The translations under genes were made by a program, and so were the position numbers. The notes below the pieces were generated by a model. It was not told the DNA's origin, searched no databases, and was given only the letters and a program-made list of their open reading frames with translations. This document shows, in pieces, positions 6,903 through 7,757 of a stretch of DNA of 7,757 bases. The DNA is from an uncultured Lachnospiraceae bacterium (GTDB lineage Bacteria > Bacillota > Clostridia > Lachnospirales > Lachnospiraceae). Location of the stretch: positions 1-7,757 of the forward strand of contig CAJUJR010000106.1 in assembly GCA_910586605.1 (NCBI GenBank), written 5' to 3'. How positions within the stretch are numbered: position 1 is the first letter of the stretch; each line of letters opens with the position of its first letter.

Positions 6903-7553
6903 CTATAAATTTTCTGTATGCCTGCAACCTGGATATCCGCTGCATCCCCAAAACAACCCAAATTTCCCATTTCTTTTTTTCAGTAGGTTTCCACACTTTG
7001 GGCACTTCTTCACAAGCAGAGGATTCATGCTGCCTTCTTTTCCTAAACGCTCATAAACAACCTGGTTCATACGGCAGTCATTTAATGCCCTGTGCGCCCC
7101 GTCTATAGAAATGCCATAATATCCTGCTAAATCCGTCAGCCTATGGTGCCTTAACTGTGGTAGGCAAGACCTGGCAACTTTCAATGTATCTACATAATCG
7201 TTTCCTGGTACTTTCCCAAAATACCGTTTACAATCCCTATAAATAAATTTCATATCAAAAGCATGGATATTATGCCCGACCAAAACATATTCTTCTATGT
7301 AATCAAGGAAATCTGCCAAAGCTGTTTCAAATATCGGTGCATCCTTTACCATATCATCCGTAATTCCATTGATCTGGCTAGCGCTATAAGGAATTTCACA
7401 TCTTGGGTTAACAAGAGTGGTAAATTCCGAAACTACTTTATGGTTATGTACTTTTATTGCTGATATTTCAATCACTTCATCTTGCTTCCAAGAAATTCCT
7501 GTTGTTTCTAAATCGAACACAACATAATTTGGAATGTATTCTGTTAATTGCAT
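6903..7553 (-). CDS. DEDDh-type 3'-5' exonuclease (DnaQ/epsilon-like) with C-terminal topoisomerase-type zinc finger
   Basis: This 216-residue protein has an RNase T/DnaQ-like exonuclease domain at about residues 8-172. The metal-binding motifs are intact: D14 and E16 in FDLETTG (ExoI), D100 in GHNIHAFD (ExoII), and H154 with D159 in HRALND (ExoIII, the DEDDh form). ING at 61-63 is also typical of the family. The tail (about 181-213) is a four-cysteine zinc finger with C184, C187, C204 and C210, ending in the GCSGYPGCR pattern of the zinc fingers at the C-terminus of topoisomerase I. That finger probably helps grip nucleic acid. The pairing differs from the long PolC enzyme and from plain epsilon subunits, so a repair or RNA/DNA trimming role is more likely than replicative proofreading; that is inference. 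Translation starts after GGAGG, 7 nt upstream. It appears monocistronic, reading toward the hydratase gene. Confidence 0.88.
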   Translation of the reverse strand: MQLTEYIPNYVVFDLETTGISWKQDEVIEISAIKVHNHKVVSEFTTLVNPRCEIPYSASQINGITDDMVKDAPIFETALADFLDYIEEYVLVGHNIHAFDMKFIYRDCKRYFGKVPGNDYVDTLKVARSCLPQLRHHRLTDLAGYYGISIDGAHRALNDCRMNQVVYERLGKEGSMNPLLVKKCPKCGNLLKKRNGKFGLFWGCSGYPGCRHTENL

Positions 7554-7636
7554 GTATCAACCTCCCATTTCAGTTTAAGTGAAAAAAACAAAAAACTCTG
7601 TTAAGGGAAAACAAGAACAAAGAAATCCCACAACAC

Positions 7637-7645
7637 ATTATAACA
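7637..7645 (-). promoter_or_regulatory. Possible extended -10 promoter of the exonuclease gene
   Basis: The - strand reads TGTTATAAT, a perfect -10 with the extended TG. No good -35 lies at 16-18 nt; a TTGACT at 7649-7654 is only 6 nt away and cannot pair with it. A start near 7630 would give a leader of about 77 nt. Confidence 0.45.
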
Positions 7646-7682
7646 CGAAGTCAATTCCCCCGCTACATCTTAGCATCTACCT

Positions 7683-7756
7683 ATCAGGGCAACAGCATTC
7701 TCATAGTTACTATTCACAGCCAATCGTAGCCGGATCTCAATAAAAAATCTCTTCCC
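7683..7756 (-). repeat. Dispersed repeat, right copy (inverted relative to left-end copy)
   Basis: Read on the - strand this matches the left end of the window in two blocks (7756-7706 with 73-123; 7699-7683 with 155-171), separated by 6 nt here against 31 nt there. On the + strand an ATAGTTACTAT palindrome lies inside it (7703-7713). The short inverted pair GCTAC (7662-7666) and GTAGC (7726-7730) brackets much of the copy. The - strand is open for about 28 codons across it, but the left copy is interrupted in the same frame, so conserved coding is unlikely. The copy probably continues past the window edge. Confidence 0.7.
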
Positions 7757-7757
7757 C

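Noticed and set aside
7649..7654. TTGACT as a -35 box for the exonuclease promoter
   Set aside because: It is only 6 nt from the TATAAT, and no -10 sequence lies 16-18 nt downstream of it.
7672..7757. Open - strand frame of about 28 codons across the right repeat, possibly a gene fragment
   Set aside because: The left copy has a stop in the same frame and an indel, there is no start or ribosome binding site in view, and the sequence runs off the window.
1..7757. Search for CRISPR arrays, tRNA or rRNA genes, transposases, phage genes, or a defence or toxin system
   Set aside because: No regularly spaced repeats, cloverleaf-like sequence or matching protein motifs were seen. The six genes are all recognisable envelope, metabolic or nucleic-acid functions, or a small family of unknown function, so no new multi-gene system is supported.

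Overview
The window looks like ordinary chromosome from an AT-rich, low-GC Gram-positive anaerobe, most likely a Lachnospiraceae/Clostridia species. The reasons are strong AGGAGG-type ribosome binding sites, TTGACA/TATAAT-type promoters, a PBP5-type carboxypeptidase, tandem LCP glycopolymer transferases with YCRIR motifs, a two-helix DUF4321-like membrane protein and an aconitase-family hydratase of about 760 residues. This assignment rests on protein character only. No rRNA or other taxonomic marker is present.

Layout from left to right. Positions 1-237 hold one copy of a dispersed repeat and the leader of a + strand D-Ala-D-Ala carboxypeptidase gene (238-1530). That gene converges on a two-gene - strand operon encoding paralogous LCP (LytR-CpsA-Psr) proteins (3761-2685, then 2657-1614), and the two units share a bidirectional terminator at 1561-1595. 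A divergent intergenic region (3762-4049) carries back-to-back promoters, one for the LCP operon and one for a small + strand membrane protein (4050-4310). That small gene converges on the - strand aconitase-family hydratase (6669-4387) across a second bidirectional terminator (4312-4351). The hydratase has a leader of about 175 nt containing a terminator-like hairpin. Upstream of it, also on the - strand, is a DEDDh exonuclease fused to a topoisomerase-type zinc finger (7553-6903). The right end (7683-7756) is an inverted copy of the repeat seen at the left end.

Functionally, the left half concerns the cell envelope. The carboxypeptidase trims peptidoglycan stem peptides and the LCP pair probably attaches anionic glycopolymers to peptidoglycan. 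The right half is central metabolism (an aconitase-like hydratase) and nucleic-acid processing (the exonuclease). The genes are compact units each with its own promoter and terminator, and nothing ties them into one new system.

The points most worth a second look are the inverted pair of dispersed repeats at the two ends, the active-site substitutions in the hydratase, and the hairpin in the hydratase leader.
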